From Terriglobales bacterium (GTDB lineage Bacteria; Acidobacteriota; Terriglobia; Bryobacterales; Bryobacteraceae), in the NCBI GenBank assembly GCA_027485675.1, contig JAIXQP010000007.1:310001-374000 (forward strand): a DNA stretch of 64,000 bases, read 5' to 3'. Under the pieces are notes generated by a model. That model searched no databases and was not told where the DNA came from. It saw nothing but the letters and a program-made list of their open reading frames with translations. Positions 41,047 to 50,684 of this stretch are shown here, piece by piece. Positions within the stretch are counted from its first letter, which is position 1; each line of letters opens with the position of its first letter. Both the position numbers and the translations under genes were made by a program.

Positions 41047-42396
41047 ATGTCCAAGAATGGTGTTTCGCGGCGGTACTTTTTTCAGGGTTCGTTGTTGGCG
41101 GGAGCGGTGCCCCTCGGTGGGTTCGGCAGCGTGGCGTCGCTGCGGGCGCTGGGGTATCGGTCGCCCAATGAAAAGTTGAACATCGCCGGGATCGGGGCTG
41201 GGGGAAAGGGTTATACGGACCTGATGGGCTGCAAGAGCGAGAACATCGTGGCGCTGGCGGACCCGGACGAGGAGCGGGGCGCGCGGGGATTCAAAGAGTT
41301 CCCCAAAGCGACGCGGTACAAGGATTTCCGGCAGATGCTGGATAAGGAACTGAACAACATCGACGCCGTGACCGTGTCGACCCCGGACCATGTGCACGGG
41401 ATGGCGGCAATGTGGGCGATGTCGCGCGGGAAGCATGTCTATTGTCAGAAGCCTCTGACGCGGACCGTGTGGGAAGCGGGGGAGTTGGCCAAGGGCGCGG
41501 CGAAGTACGGCGTGGCGACGCAGATGGGCAATCAGGGTTACTCGAACGAAGGTGTGCGGCAGTGCGCCGAGATTATTTGGAGCGGGGAGATTGGGCAGGT
41601 GAAGGAGGTCCATGCGTGGACGAACCGGCCGGTGAAGTATTGGCCGCAGGGTCCGGACGTGGATCCGAAGCCGGGCCCGGTGCCGTCGACGCTTGATTGG
41701 GACCTTTGGCTAGGGCCGGCGGCCGCGCGGCCCTTCAGCCCGGCTTACGCGCCGCGGACGTGGCGCGGCTTTCCGGACTTCGGTTGTGGCGCGATTGGCG
41801 ACATGGCGTGTCACATTATGGGAACTCCGAACATGGCGCTGCGGCTGGGCGCGCCGGAGAGCGTGGAGTGTATCAAGCAGGTGGGCAAAGGGCCGCATAC
41901 CTTTCCGCAGCAGGCGGTGATCCGGTTCGATTTTCCAGCGCGCGGCGCGATGGGTCCCGTGAAGGTGTTCTGGCACGACGGACTGAGCGAGTTTCCCCAA
42001 TTCGAGGGGATTCCCAAAGGCGAGTTGATTGGCGATAAGGATGTGAACGGCAGCCTGTTTATCGGCGAGAAAGGTATGGTGACGACCGGTTGCTACGGCG
42101 AGCGGACGCGGCTGATGCCGGATGCGCGGATGAAGGATTACAAGATGCCGGCGCAGTCGCTGACGCGGTCGCCGGGGCACTATCACGATTGGATCCGAGC
42201 CGCAAAGGGCGGAGAGCCGGCTTGCTCGAACTTCAGCGTGGCGGGGCCGTTCGTGCAATGGATGCTGCTGGGCGTCATCGCGATGAAGTTTGAAGGTAAG
42301 CTCGAATGGGACGCGGCCAAGGGCCGTTTTTCGAACAACAACGAAGCCAACCGGCACCTGCGGCCGACGTTCCGCAAGGGCTGGGATTTTGTCTAA
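41047..42396 (+). CDS. Gfo/Idh/MocA family oxidoreductase, Tat-exported
   Basis: A 449-residue protein from the ATG at 41047. The N-terminus MSKNGVSRRYFFQGSLLAGA is a twin-arginine signal. The NAD(P)-binding motif is LNIAGIGAGGKGYTDLMG and the family EKP-like segment reads HVYCQKPLTRTVWEAGELAK. The C-terminal substrate domain (GCGAIGDMACHIMGTPNMAL) has the aspartate/histidine pair expected at the active site. These exported oxidoreductases act on sugars or cyclitols in Acidobacteria and Planctomycetes. It is followed 21 bases later by a TIM-barrel isomerase gene, probably in the same pathway. Confidence 0.93.
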   Translation: MSKNGVSRRYFFQGSLLAGAVPLGGFGSVASLRALGYRSPNEKLNIAGIGAGGKGYTDLMGCKSENIVALADPDEERGARGFKEFPKATRYKDFRQMLDKELNNIDAVTVSTPDHVHGMAAMWAMSRGKHVYCQKPLTRTVWEAGELAKGAAKYGVATQMGNQGYSNEGVRQCAEIIWSGEIGQVKEVHAWTNRPVKYWPQGPDVDPKPGPVPSTLDWDLWLGPAAARPFSPAYAPRTWRGFPDFGCGAIGDMACHIMGTPNMALRLGAPESVECIKQVGKGPHTFPQQAVIRFDFPARGAMGPVKVFWHDGLSEFPQFEGIPKGELIGDKDVNGSLFIGEKGMVTTGCYGERTRLMPDARMKDYKMPAQSLTRSPGHYHDWIRAAKGGEPACSNFSVAGPFVQWMLLGVIAMKFEGKLEWDAAKGRFSNNNEANRHLRPTFRKGWDFV

Positions 42397-42417
42397 TGCG
42401 ATAGGATGGAACGCAAT

Positions 42418-43248
42418 ATGAATCGACGTAACCTTCTCCAGATGTTGCCCGCCGCCATGGCCGCGGGATCGCTTCCCCTTGGGGCGGCGCCCAAGATCGA
42501 CTCCTCGGCCGGTTTCCGGCTGGGCGTAGCCACCTACTCGCTGCGCGGCTTTCTGCGTCCCAAGGCGATTGAGATGCTGAAGGTGTTGGACGTTGAAAGC
42601 ATCTCGCTCAAAGAGTTCCACGCCAAGATCAAGAGCGATCCGGCCGAGTGGGCGCAGGCGCGGAAGGACTGCGAAGCGGCGGGGTTGCGGATTGCCTCCG
42701 TGGGCAATATCACGATGACTGTCGACAACGATGAAGAGATTGAGCTGAACTTCAAGTACGCGCAGGCGCTGGGGGCGGAGGGCATTGTGATGGCGCCGAC
42801 CGTGGCCGTGCTGCCGCGGATTGAGAAGTACGTGAAGAAGTACAACATCAAGGCGATGATTCACAATCACGGGCCGGAGGACAAGAACTTCCCCACGCCG
42901 CAGTCGGTGCTCGATGCCGTGAAGGGCATGGACGAACGGATGGGCTGCTGCATCGACGTGGGCCACACGGTGCGGACCGGCGCCGACGTGCTCGAGTCCA
43001 TCAAGTCGGCCGGCAAGCGGCTGCACGACTTCCACATGAAGGACCTGCGGGATCTGTCCGACAAGGCGAGCCAGTGTGAAGTGGGCGACGGCAAGATTCC
43101 GGTGCCGGCGATGTTCAAGCTGCTGCGGCAGGTGAAGTACAAAGGCAACGTGAATCTCGAGTACGAGATCAACCTGAAGGATCCGCTGCCGGGCATGGTG
43201 AAGAGCTTCGCGTATATGCGCGGTGTCTTGGCCGGGATGCAGGCTTAA
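42418..43248 (+). CDS. sugar phosphate isomerase/epimerase (xylose-isomerase-like TIM barrel)
   Basis: A 276-residue protein from the ATG at 42418 (MNRRNLLQMLPAAMAAG), a twin-arginine-type signal; an ATG 12 bases upstream is also in frame but has no ribosome-binding site. The mature part is the AP-endonuclease-2/xylose-isomerase TIM barrel: IHNHGPEDKNFPTPQSVLDA, GCCIDVGHTVRTG (metal ligand Asp-x-x-His), LHDFHMKDLRD and VNLEYEINLKDPL supply the usual metal-binding residues. Located just after the Gfo/Idh/MocA gene, it likely isomerises the same carbohydrate. Confidence 0.9.
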   Translation: MNRRNLLQMLPAAMAAGSLPLGAAPKIDSSAGFRLGVATYSLRGFLRPKAIEMLKVLDVESISLKEFHAKIKSDPAEWAQARKDCEAAGLRIASVGNITMTVDNDEEIELNFKYAQALGAEGIVMAPTVAVLPRIEKYVKKYNIKAMIHNHGPEDKNFPTPQSVLDAVKGMDERMGCCIDVGHTVRTGADVLESIKSAGKRLHDFHMKDLRDLSDKASQCEVGDGKIPVPAMFKLLRQVKYKGNVNLEYEINLKDPLPGMVKSFAYMRGVLAGMQA

Positions 43249-44501
43249 GGCCGGGGCAGACCCTGTAGAAAGGGGATGAGGCCGGTCGTCAGATCGGCCT
43301 CGACCTGATCGGTGAAGACGGAGGTGGCGGGTTCATAGCCGCCTTCGGCAAAGCCGGCCTTCGTGGGCAGGTAGCCGATCCAGCCGTTGGTGTAGCCGAA
43401 ATAGAACGTCTGCGGGAAGGGCGATTGGCGGCGCACTTCGAGGGCGATAGCGCAGAAGAGTTCAACCGGGGCGCTCCAGATGGCAGTGTCGTTGATGGTG
43501 AGCAGGCGGATGGGGAGACGGACGAGATTGCCGCGCTGGTAGCGGGGGAGTTCGGGCGTCCACGAGAGCGAAGGCTTACGGGGGCTTTCAATCCAATGCT
43601 CATAGGCGGCGAGTTTCACGGTGGCGGTGGCGGCGGGCAGGCGTTGATTGGCGGCGAGAATGCGGTCGCCAAGCAGAACGTTGAACTGGGTGAGATGGCC
43701 GCTGCGGGGATCGGGGTAGACGCTGTAGATGGGGGCCAAGTCGCCGGCGGCGCCATTGATATATAGCATTGGGGCGCCGAGCTTCTGTTCTACGTAGGCC
43801 GCGACGATGCCCGGCGCGTCGCCCGAGATCTGGAGGAACTGGCCGTTGAGCACGGTGCCGTGCATGGCGTAGTTGGCGATGAGGGCGAGCGGAGAGCCGT
43901 CGGCTTTTTCGAGGCGCAGCAGGCCGATCTGGCGGTCAGCGGGGCCGTCGGGGTTGAGGCCGAGGGAGATGCGGCCGTCGACATCGCGGGCCCGGCGGTT
44001 GATGTTGGCAAGGGACATACCCGTGCCGGAGGAGAGGCGGGCGGGAGCGAGTTGGGCGAGGGCTTGCTTGGCGCCGGTGACCAGGGAGTCGATGATATAG
44101 GCGGTATATTCGGTGTCGACCGGATGGCGGGAGCGGCCCGGGAGAAGGACGGGATAGACACCGGAGGGTCCGATTTCGGGAGCGGAGTGGGTGTGGGTTA
44201 CGGTCCACCAGAAGTTGAGAGCGGGGACGCCCGTAGCGGTTTCCAGCCGGCGCGCGGCTTCGTCGTAGACCGACGGGGAGAACATGCAGAGGTCGGTGGA
44301 GACCAGGACGAACTGTGATTGGCCGTCGTCGAGGGCGACGATGCGGTGGTGGATGGGATCGTGGACGCCCGTGGACTGGCGGTCGGCGTAGCCGAGGAGC
44401 CACTTGGGCGTGGCGGGGGTGATGTCGACCTTGACGACGGCGGCGCGGAATTCAGCCGCGAGGGGCAGAGACAGCAGCAGAGTGAGGAGTAGAAGGCGCA
44501 T
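43245..44501 (-). CDS. neutral/alkaline non-lysosomal ceramidase-type hydrolase
   Basis: A 418-residue secreted protein with signal MRLLLLTLLLSLPLAAEF. The ceramidase N-terminal motif FWWTVTHTHSAPEIGPSG contains the zinc-binding histidines, and RAAVVKVDITPATPKWLLGY is the family opening; NYAMHGTVLNG carries another conserved histidine. It is shorter than full-length neutral ceramidases (about 650 residues), as are many Acidobacterial members, which may act on other amides. It ends 4 bases into the convergent isomerase gene, and its start overlaps the downstream end of the symporter gene by 50 bases. Confidence 0.88.
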   Translation of the reverse strand: MRLLLLTLLLSLPLAAEFRAAVVKVDITPATPKWLLGYADRQSTGVHDPIHHRIVALDDGQSQFVLVSTDLCMFSPSVYDEAARRLETATGVPALNFWWTVTHTHSAPEIGPSGVYPVLLPGRSRHPVDTEYTAYIIDSLVTGAKQALAQLAPARLSSGTGMSLANINRRARDVDGRISLGLNPDGPADRQIGLLRLEKADGSPLALIANYAMHGTVLNGQFLQISGDAPGIVAAYVEQKLGAPMLYINGAAGDLAPIYSVYPDPRSGHLTQFNVLLGDRILAANQRLPAATATVKLAAYEHWIESPRKPSLSWTPELPRYQRGNLVRLPIRLLTINDTAIWSAPVELFCAIALEVRRQSPFPQTFYFGYTNGWIGYLPTKAGFAEGGYEPATSVFTDQVEADLTTGLIPFLQGLPRP

Positions 44502-45690
44502 GGTGAATGAGGGTGAGAGCGGTGAGATGACCGGTGACGTTCAGAATCGTTTTGGCGAAGTCGGGGATGATGTCGACGGCCAGCAGGAGGCCGATGCCTT
44601 CGATGGGCAGGCCGATCGATTGGAAAACAGGGATCATGACCAAGAAGCTTGCGTTGGGGACGCCAGGGGTGGCGAAGCTCATCAAGGTGACGACGGCGGC
44701 CAACGTTAGGAGATCAACTGGCGAGAGGGTGATGCTGTTCCATTGGGCCGTGAAGAGAGAGGCAACGATCTGCGCGACAGGGGCGGCGGGGCGGAGGATG
44801 GAAACGGTGAGGGGCAGGACGAGTCCGGCGGTGGCGCGGGGATAGCCGAGGAGGCGTTCGGCTCCATCGATCAGGAGAGGCAGGGCGGCGAGTGAGGAGA
44901 GCGTAGGACCGGCGACCGACTGGGCCGGGGCAAGGGCGGCGGCGAGCCGGCGGAGGGGAACGCCGCCGATCAGGACGGCCACCGCGTAGAGAGCGATGGT
45001 GACCAGAATCACAATGGCGACCAACATGCCAACGTAAAAAGCGAGAGCGCCGAGCGCGTTCATGCCCTGCCGCGCGGCAAGCGACAGGCTAAAGGCGAAG
45101 ACGCCGGCCGGGGCCAGCCAAAGGACCCAACGGAGAATGACCAGCATCGCATCCGCCAGTGTCTGGAAAAGTTGGACGACGGGTTGGCGCTGCGGGGCGG
45201 GGAGACGGAGTAGGGCGAAGGCAACCAGCAGCGTGAAGATGATGAGCGGAAGCATGGCGCCGTCCGCCGCGGCCTTAATGGGATTAGCGGGGACCAGGCT
45301 GACGAGCCACTGCGAGAAGGGTGGCGGGGCGGCCAAGGCGGGTCCGCCGGTCTGCAGCGGGCGGAGCGTGGGCGGCCAGAACTGCAGGCCAGTGAGCGCC
45401 AGGGCCATCGTCATGGCGACGATGCCCATGATCAGCAGGAGGAAGACACGGCCGGTTCTGCTGCCGACGCGCTGGAGCATGGCCGGGTCGGCGACCGAGG
45501 TAACCGAAGAGAGGAGCAGGGCGACGACCAGGGGGATGACGGTCATCCGAATGCCGTTGAGCCACAGGGTGCCGATGACGTCCGTCGTTGCCGTAACGTT
45601 CGGGACGGCAGCCGGCTGGACGGCCGCCAGAAGGAAGCCGCTAGCGAGGCCGAGGAGGAGCGCTGCGAGGATGCGAACCGTCAAACTCAT
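44452..45690 (-). CDS. dicarboxylate/amino acid:cation symporter (DAACS family)
   Basis: A 412-residue membrane protein from the ATG at 45690 (MSLTVRILAALLLGLASGFL); a longer frame upstream runs across the divergent formate dehydrogenase gene and is spurious. About eight membrane helices are visible, with the DAACS features LWLNGIRMTVIPLVVALLLS, MLPLIIFTLLVAFALL, a serine-rich hairpin-like TLSSLAALPLLIDG and FATPGVPNASFLVMIPVFQS. It imports dicarboxylates or acidic amino acids with Na+ or H+. Its position beside formate dehydrogenase may be chance. Confidence 0.9.
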   Translation of the reverse strand: MSLTVRILAALLLGLASGFLLAAVQPAAVPNVTATTDVIGTLWLNGIRMTVIPLVVALLLSSVTSVADPAMLQRVGSRTGRVFLLLIMGIVAMTMALALTGLQFWPPTLRPLQTGGPALAAPPPFSQWLVSLVPANPIKAAADGAMLPLIIFTLLVAFALLRLPAPQRQPVVQLFQTLADAMLVILRWVLWLAPAGVFAFSLSLAARQGMNALGALAFYVGMLVAIVILVTIALYAVAVLIGGVPLRRLAAALAPAQSVAGPTLSSLAALPLLIDGAERLLGYPRATAGLVLPLTVSILRPAAPVAQIVASLFTAQWNSITLSPVDLLTLAAVVTLMSFATPGVPNASFLVMIPVFQSIGLPIEGIGLLLAVDIIPDFAKTILNVTGHLTALTLIHHAPSTPHSAAVSAPRG

Positions 45691-45745
45691 GCAGGATGGA
45701 GAACCCAGTATATGCAACTGCCTGTGATATAAAACAGGGACGATT
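45691..45745. promoter_or_regulatory. divergent promoter region of fdh operon and symporter
   Basis: A 55-base gap between divergent genes. The stretch GTGATATAAAAC at about 45724-45735 is AT-rich and could hold a -10 element; AGGGA (45736-45740) is the ribosome-binding site 5 bases before the fdh ATG. Confidence 0.4.
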
Positions 45746-48700
45746 ATGCCGAAGGACAGTTCGCGCCGGGAATTTATCAAGCGGTCGACGAAGGGAGCCG
45801 CGGTGGGCGGGGCCGTCGCGGCCACAGCGCCGGTCGCTGCCGCCGAAGGTTCGCCGAAGCTTCTCAAGACGGCGCATACGAACCAATCGACCTCCATTTG
45901 CCCGTATTGCGCGGTGGGTTGCAGCGTCGTGGTCCACACGCTCGGCGATAAATCCCGGAATGTGAAGCCGGCGATCGTCCACATTGAAGGTGATCCCGAG
46001 AGTCCGATCAACCGGGGGACCTTGTGCCCCAAGGGGGCATCGCTCGAGGAGTTCGTGCAGAGCGACCGGCGGTTGACGACGGTGCAGTACCGCGCCCCGG
46101 GCAGCCGCACGTGGACACGGATCAGTTGGGCGGAAGCGGTGACGAAGATGGCCCGCCGCATCAAAGACGCCCGGGACCATGGATTTGAAACGACCGATGC
46201 GCAGGGGCGCACGGTGAACCGGTTGGACAATATCGCCATGATCGGTGGCTGCACCGACACGAACGAAATCAACTACCTGCTGAGTAAGTTCCGGTTCGGT
46301 CTGGGGTTACTCTCCTACGAGAACCAAAGCCGGCTTTGACACGGCCCCACGGTAGCCAGTTTGGCTGCCACGTTCGGACGGGGCGCGATGACGAACGGCT
46401 GGACCGACGTCTCGAATGCCGATGTGGTGCTGGTGATGGGCGGCAATCCCGCGGAGAACCATCCGGTGGGCTTCCGCTTCGTGATGGAAGCCAAGCGGCT
46501 GCGGAAGGCGAAGATCGTATGCGTCGACCCCCGGTTCACGCGGACGGCCGCCGTCAGCGATCTCTACGTGCCGATTCGCTCGGGCACCGATATCGCGTTC
46601 CTGGGCGGACTGATCCACTACGCGCTATCGGAAAACAAGTACCAGCGGAAGTATGTTGAGCAACATACCAACGCGTCGTTTCTGATTGCGGAAGGGTTCG
46701 ATTTCAGCGAGGGGCATTTTTCGGGCTGGAAAGACGGAAAGTACGATAAGTCCACCTGGCAATATGAGCTGGATGCGCAGGGTTATGCGAAGGTGGATCC
46801 GGCGCTCGAGCATCCGCGCTGCGTATTCCAACTGATGAAGAAGCATTACTCGCGGTATACGCCCGACGTAGTGGCCAACATCTGCGGCTGCACGGCGGAA
46901 GAGTTTCTGAAAGCGGCGGCGATGATCACGATCGCGGCGGCGGAGGATAAGAGCGGCACGGTGCTCTATGCTTTGGGCTGGACCCACCATAGCTTCGCCG
47001 TGCAACTGATCCATGCGGCAGCCATGGTGCAATTGCTGATGGGAAACATCGGCATGCCCGGCGGCGGCGTGAACGCGCAGCGGGGCCATGCGAACATCCA
47101 AGGCTCCACCGACATGGGCGCCTGGAACATGTTGCCGGGATACCTTAAAATTCCGCGGGCGAACCAGACGAGCCTCGGCGAGTATCTCAAGGCGAACACC
47201 CCGAAACCGCTGCGGCCGAACAGTCTCAACTACTGGGGCAACACGCCCAAGTTCATGACCAGTCTGCTGAAGGCCTACTATGGACCCAAGGCGACGGCGG
47301 CCAACGGCTACGGCTATGATTGGCTGCCTAAAGTAGCCGAGGGTGCCGACCACTCCTGGGGCACCTTCTTCGATGAAATGAATGCCGGCAAGATGGAGGG
47401 CCTCATCAGTTTTGGGATGAACCCGGTAGCGAACGGGCCCAATACCCCGAAGATGATTCGGGCGTTGTCGAAGTTGAAGTGGCTGATTGTGGCCGAAAAC
47501 TTCGAGACCGAAACGGCGGCGTTCTGGCGGGCCCAAGAACTGGCCGGCAAGGAGTATCCGCAGTCGGTGAAGGCAGAGGAGATTGCCACCGAGGTGTTTC
47601 TGTTGCCGGCCGCGTGCTTTGCCGAGAAGGACGGCGCGTTCGTGAACTCCTCGCGTTGGCTGCAGTGGAAGGAAGCGGCTGTGGATCCGCCTGGCGAAGC
47701 GCGGCGCGATCAGGAGATTATTGCCGATCTGTTCCTGGCGGTGCGGGCGCTGTATGAGAAGGAAGGCGGCAAGGCGCCGGAGCCAGTGCTGAACATGCAA
47801 TGGAACTACGCCAAGCCCCATGCTCCGACCTTGCGGGAAGTGGCCCGCGAAGTGAACGGCGTTGACCTTGAAACGGGCAAGCAACTGAATGGGTTTGGCG
47901 AACTGAAGGACGACGGTTCCACCTCCTGCGGCAACTGGATTTACTCGGGGTCCTGGCCCGAGGCTGGCAATCAGATGGCTCGCCGCGGACAAGTGGACCC
48001 CACCGGGTTGGGCTTGTACCCCGAGTGGGCGTGGAGCTGGCCGGCGAACCGGCGCATCCTGTACAACCGCGCTTCGACCGATGACCAGGGGAAGCCATGG
48101 GACCAGACGCGGGCGCCATTGCGCTGGAACGGAAAGCGCTGGTCGGGCGACACCCCCGACTACAAAGCCGACGCCAGCCCGGAGTCGATGGCATCGTTCA
48201 TCATGCTGCCGGAGGGCGTGGCGCGGCTGTTCGCGCCAGATCTGGTAGAGGGGCCATTTCCGGAGCATTATGAGCCGGCCGAGAGTCCAGTGGACAACGC
48301 GCTGCATCCGAACGCCAACGCGAATCCGATGTTGAAGACGTACAAGAGCGATATGGACGCTTTCGGTACGGCCAAGGATTTCCCGTTCGTCGCCATCACC
48401 TACCGGCTGACGGAACACTTCCACTACTGGACGAAACATACGAGTTCCAGTTCCGAGCTGCAATCGAACTTCTTCGTTGAGGTTCCCGAAGAGCTGGCCA
48501 CGGAGAAGGGAATCGTCAGCGGGACGAAGGTGCGCGTATCTTCGGCCCGAGGCGATCTGGAAGGGCCAGCGCTGGTCACCAAACGCTTGCGGACGCTGAA
48601 GGTAAGCGGGCGCAAGGTGTATCAGATCGGTTTGCCCATTCACTGGGGGTTCGTGGGCAAGGTGCATGGCCCGTTGATCAATAAGTTGACGCCCAGCGCC

Positions 48701-48766
48701 TATGATCCGAATTGCGGCACCCCGGAATACAAGGGATTTCTCGTGAATCTGGAGAAACTCGGATGA
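45746..48766 (+). CDS. fdnG: formate dehydrogenase-N alpha subunit, selenocysteine-containing (in-frame TGA)
   Basis: One 1006-residue selenoprotein. Reading stops formally at a TGA at 46337-46339, but the same frame resumes as HGPTVASLAATFGRGAMTNG, exactly as in FdnG/FdoG around their selenocysteine, and a hairpin follows the TGA. The Sec residue is number 198. Before it are a twin-arginine signal (DSSRREFIKRSTKGAAVGG) and a 4Fe-4S site (CPYCAVGC, then TLCPKG). After it come the molybdopterin domains up to the C-terminal EYKGFLVNLEKLG. It is the periplasmic molybdo/tungsto-bis-MGD subunit that oxidises formate. ATGA coupling to the beta gene. The length is close to E. coli FdnG (1015). Confidence 0.9.
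46337..46369 (+). promoter_or_regulatory. UGA(Sec) codon with bacterial SECIS-like hairpin
   Basis: TGA at 46337-46339 is followed after 11 bases by GGTAGCC (46351-46357), loop AGTTT, and GGCTGCC (46363-46369), a 7-bp stem with one G-U pair. The position and size fit the bacterial selenocysteine insertion element found right after UGA in formate dehydrogenase mRNAs. Confidence 0.72.
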
Positions 48767-49581
48767 TCGTCGCCAAGCTCATCGATACGACGTTGTGCAT
48801 CGGCTGCAAAGCGTGCGAGGTCGCCTGCCAGGAGTGGAACGACCAGGAGTACACACTGGGGACGTTTGGCGGGACCTACCAGACGATGCCCGATCTTGAG
48901 CACAATTTTTGGAACTTGATCAAGTTCAATGAAATGGAACGGGACGGCGGCACCTCGTGGCTGATGTCGAAGTACCAGTGCATGCACTGCGCCGACGCCG
49001 GTTGCCTGGCGGCTTGTCCGGCGCCGGGTGCGATTGTCGCGCGAGCCAACGGCACCATCGACTTCGTGCACGAGAACTGCATCGGCTGCGGCTACTGCAT
49101 CACGGGCTGCCCCTTCGATGTGCCGCGGCTGAGCCCGGCTTCAAAGAAGGTGTACAAGTGCTCGTTGTGTTCCGATCGGACGGCCGTTGGCCTGGAGCCC
49201 GCTTGCATTAAGACGTGCCCGACGAACTGCCTGACGTTCGGCGCGCGGGACGAACTCGTGCGGATTGCCGAGGCGCGCAGCGAAGAATTGAAAGCGGATG
49301 GATTCGCCGACGCGGGGGTTTACAACCCGCAGGGCGTAGGCGGAACAAATGTCCTTTACGTCCTGAAACACGCGAGTGAACCGGAGGCCTATGGGCTGCC
49401 CAAGGATCCGCAGATCCCGTGGACAGTGAGCCTTTGGAAGGGGCCGATGAAGTGGTTGGGCACGCTCGCCTTCTGGGGCACGATATTAGGCGCCTTCTTC
49501 CATTTCGTGATCTACGGCCCGCAGGATCCCGCCAAACATGGGCACCCCGAGAAGGAGGATGCACCGAGTGACCCATCCTGA
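48763..49581 (+). CDS. formate dehydrogenase beta subunit, 4Fe-4S ferredoxin-type
   Basis: A 272-residue iron-sulfur protein from the ATG at 48763, which overlaps the alpha stop as ATGA. Cysteine clusters for four 4Fe-4S centres are visible: CIGCKACEVAC, CMHCADAGCLAAC, CIGCGYCITGCPFD and CSLCSDRTAVGLEPACIKTC. A membrane helix near the C-terminus (KWLGTLAFWGTILGAFFHFV) anchors it to the inner membrane. It passes electrons from the alpha subunit to the cytochrome b subunit. Confidence 0.95.
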   Translation: MIVAKLIDTTLCIGCKACEVACQEWNDQEYTLGTFGGTYQTMPDLEHNFWNLIKFNEMERDGGTSWLMSKYQCMHCADAGCLAACPAPGAIVARANGTIDFVHENCIGCGYCITGCPFDVPRLSPASKKVYKCSLCSDRTAVGLEPACIKTCPTNCLTFGARDELVRIAEARSEELKADGFADAGVYNPQGVGGTNVLYVLKHASEPEAYGLPKDPQIPWTVSLWKGPMKWLGTLAFWGTILGAFFHFVIYGPQDPAKHGHPEKEDAPSDPS

Positions 49582-50212
49582 CGAAATCCGGATTCCCCGG
49601 TTTGATGCCTATGAGCGCGTGATGCATTGGATGTCCGCGTTGAGCTTCGGCTACGCGACACTTACGGGCCTGGCGATCTGGTCGCCGAAGCTCTATTGGA
49701 TGGCCGCGGTGCTGGGCGGAGGCTTCCATATTCGCGGCACCCATCCGTGGTCTGGGATCGTATTCGCGGTGATGATCGGGGTGATGTTCCGGCGTTGGGC
49801 TGCGGGTATGAAGCTCGATGCGGATGACCGCGTTTGGCTCACCCGTCTGCATAAATACGCCACCCACGACCATGGCGCGCTGCCGCCTTCCGGACGCTTC
49901 AACGCCGGGCAGAAGATGCTGTTCTGGAGCCAGGTGGCCACCACCGTGCTGCTCTTTGCGACGGGCGTGGTGCTCTGGTTCCCCGAGTCGATGCCACGGG
50001 CGCTGCGGCTGGCTTCGATCGCGCTGCATCCTCTGGCCGCGATCGGTTCGATCTCCAGTATTCTCGTGCACATTTACATGGGCACCGCCGCCGTGCCGCA
50101 ATCGATGCGTGCCATGCTTCGTGGTTACGTGGTGCCGGAGTGGGCGCGGTTCCACCACCCGAAGTGGTACAAGGCGTGGCGGGCGTCGACGGCGCAAAAG
50201 GGGCCGGTGTAG
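49568..50212 (+). CDS. formate dehydrogenase gamma subunit, cytochrome b
   Basis: A 214-residue membrane protein. The GTG at 49568 (MTHPDEIRIPRFDAYERVMH) is the likely start: AAGGAGG lies 9 bases upstream, inside the end of the beta gene. Four membrane helices are visible, with histidines in YERVMHWMSALSF, FATGVVLWFPESMP and LHPLAAIGSISSILVHIYMG that would bind two b-type haems. It hands electrons to the quinone pool. It closes the three-gene operon. Confidence 0.92.
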   Translation: MTHPDEIRIPRFDAYERVMHWMSALSFGYATLTGLAIWSPKLYWMAAVLGGGFHIRGTHPWSGIVFAVMIGVMFRRWAAGMKLDADDRVWLTRLHKYATHDHGALPPSGRFNAGQKMLFWSQVATTVLLFATGVVLWFPESMPRALRLASIALHPLAAIGSISSILVHIYMGTAAVPQSMRAMLRGYVVPEWARFHHPKWYKAWRASTAQKGPV

Positions 50213-50684
50213 CGTCGCCGGGCAACTTCCGGTTAGATCTCCGACTCAGCCAAAGTCCATCTCCTTCCGGTATGCAGGGACAGGGTATTGACGGGAATCG
50301 GCGTGGCACGCGCGATGCGTTCGAGGGTGGCGTTGTTGGCCACACTCGTGAACAGGTTCAGGCAGACGAGCGAGCGAGAGAGCAATTGGTCGTGCGGCTC
50401 GTTGGGTAAGGGGGATAAGGAGCGCTTTGCGTTCTTAGCGGAATGTCGAAGAAATAGAGGCTCTATTGGCCCGCTCGCTCATATCGATCCCAGTCAAACC
50501 GTATCGACGGATCTTCGGTGGGACGACGCGGCCCGGCCCGATGGTGCGAACTGCCAGCCGCGGCGCTGATGAGGATAGGCGAAAGCTTACTGGAGGGTGA
50601 AGTAGGACTGGCATTGGGTTGGCGAAATGATTAATTCAGGTTAAAATTCGAAAACGTGAAAGCAACGGGAGCGTCGGCGAAAGA
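50213..50684. other. intergenic stretch between fdh operon and HPr-kinase-like gene
   Basis: About 470 bases with no convincing gene. Short open frames exist on both strands but have no ribosome-binding site, no recognisable motif and unusual composition (basic, low-complexity). The part nearest the next gene is AT-rich (TTAATTCAGG, then TTAAAATTCG at about 50630-50650) and probably carries its promoter. Confidence 0.5.

Noticed and set aside
45691-46272. Upstream extension of the symporter gene
   Set aside because: It runs antisense over the conserved N-terminus of formate dehydrogenase; the ATG at 45690 opens with a normal first membrane helix.
46337-46339. TGA as a nonsense mutation that splits the formate dehydrogenase gene
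   Set aside because: The reading frame continues with the exact motif that follows selenocysteine in this family, and a SECIS-like hairpin is present.
50288-50569. A 93-codon frame downstream of formate dehydrogenase
   Set aside because: No ribosome-binding site, no motif and basic low-complexity sequence; treated as intergenic.
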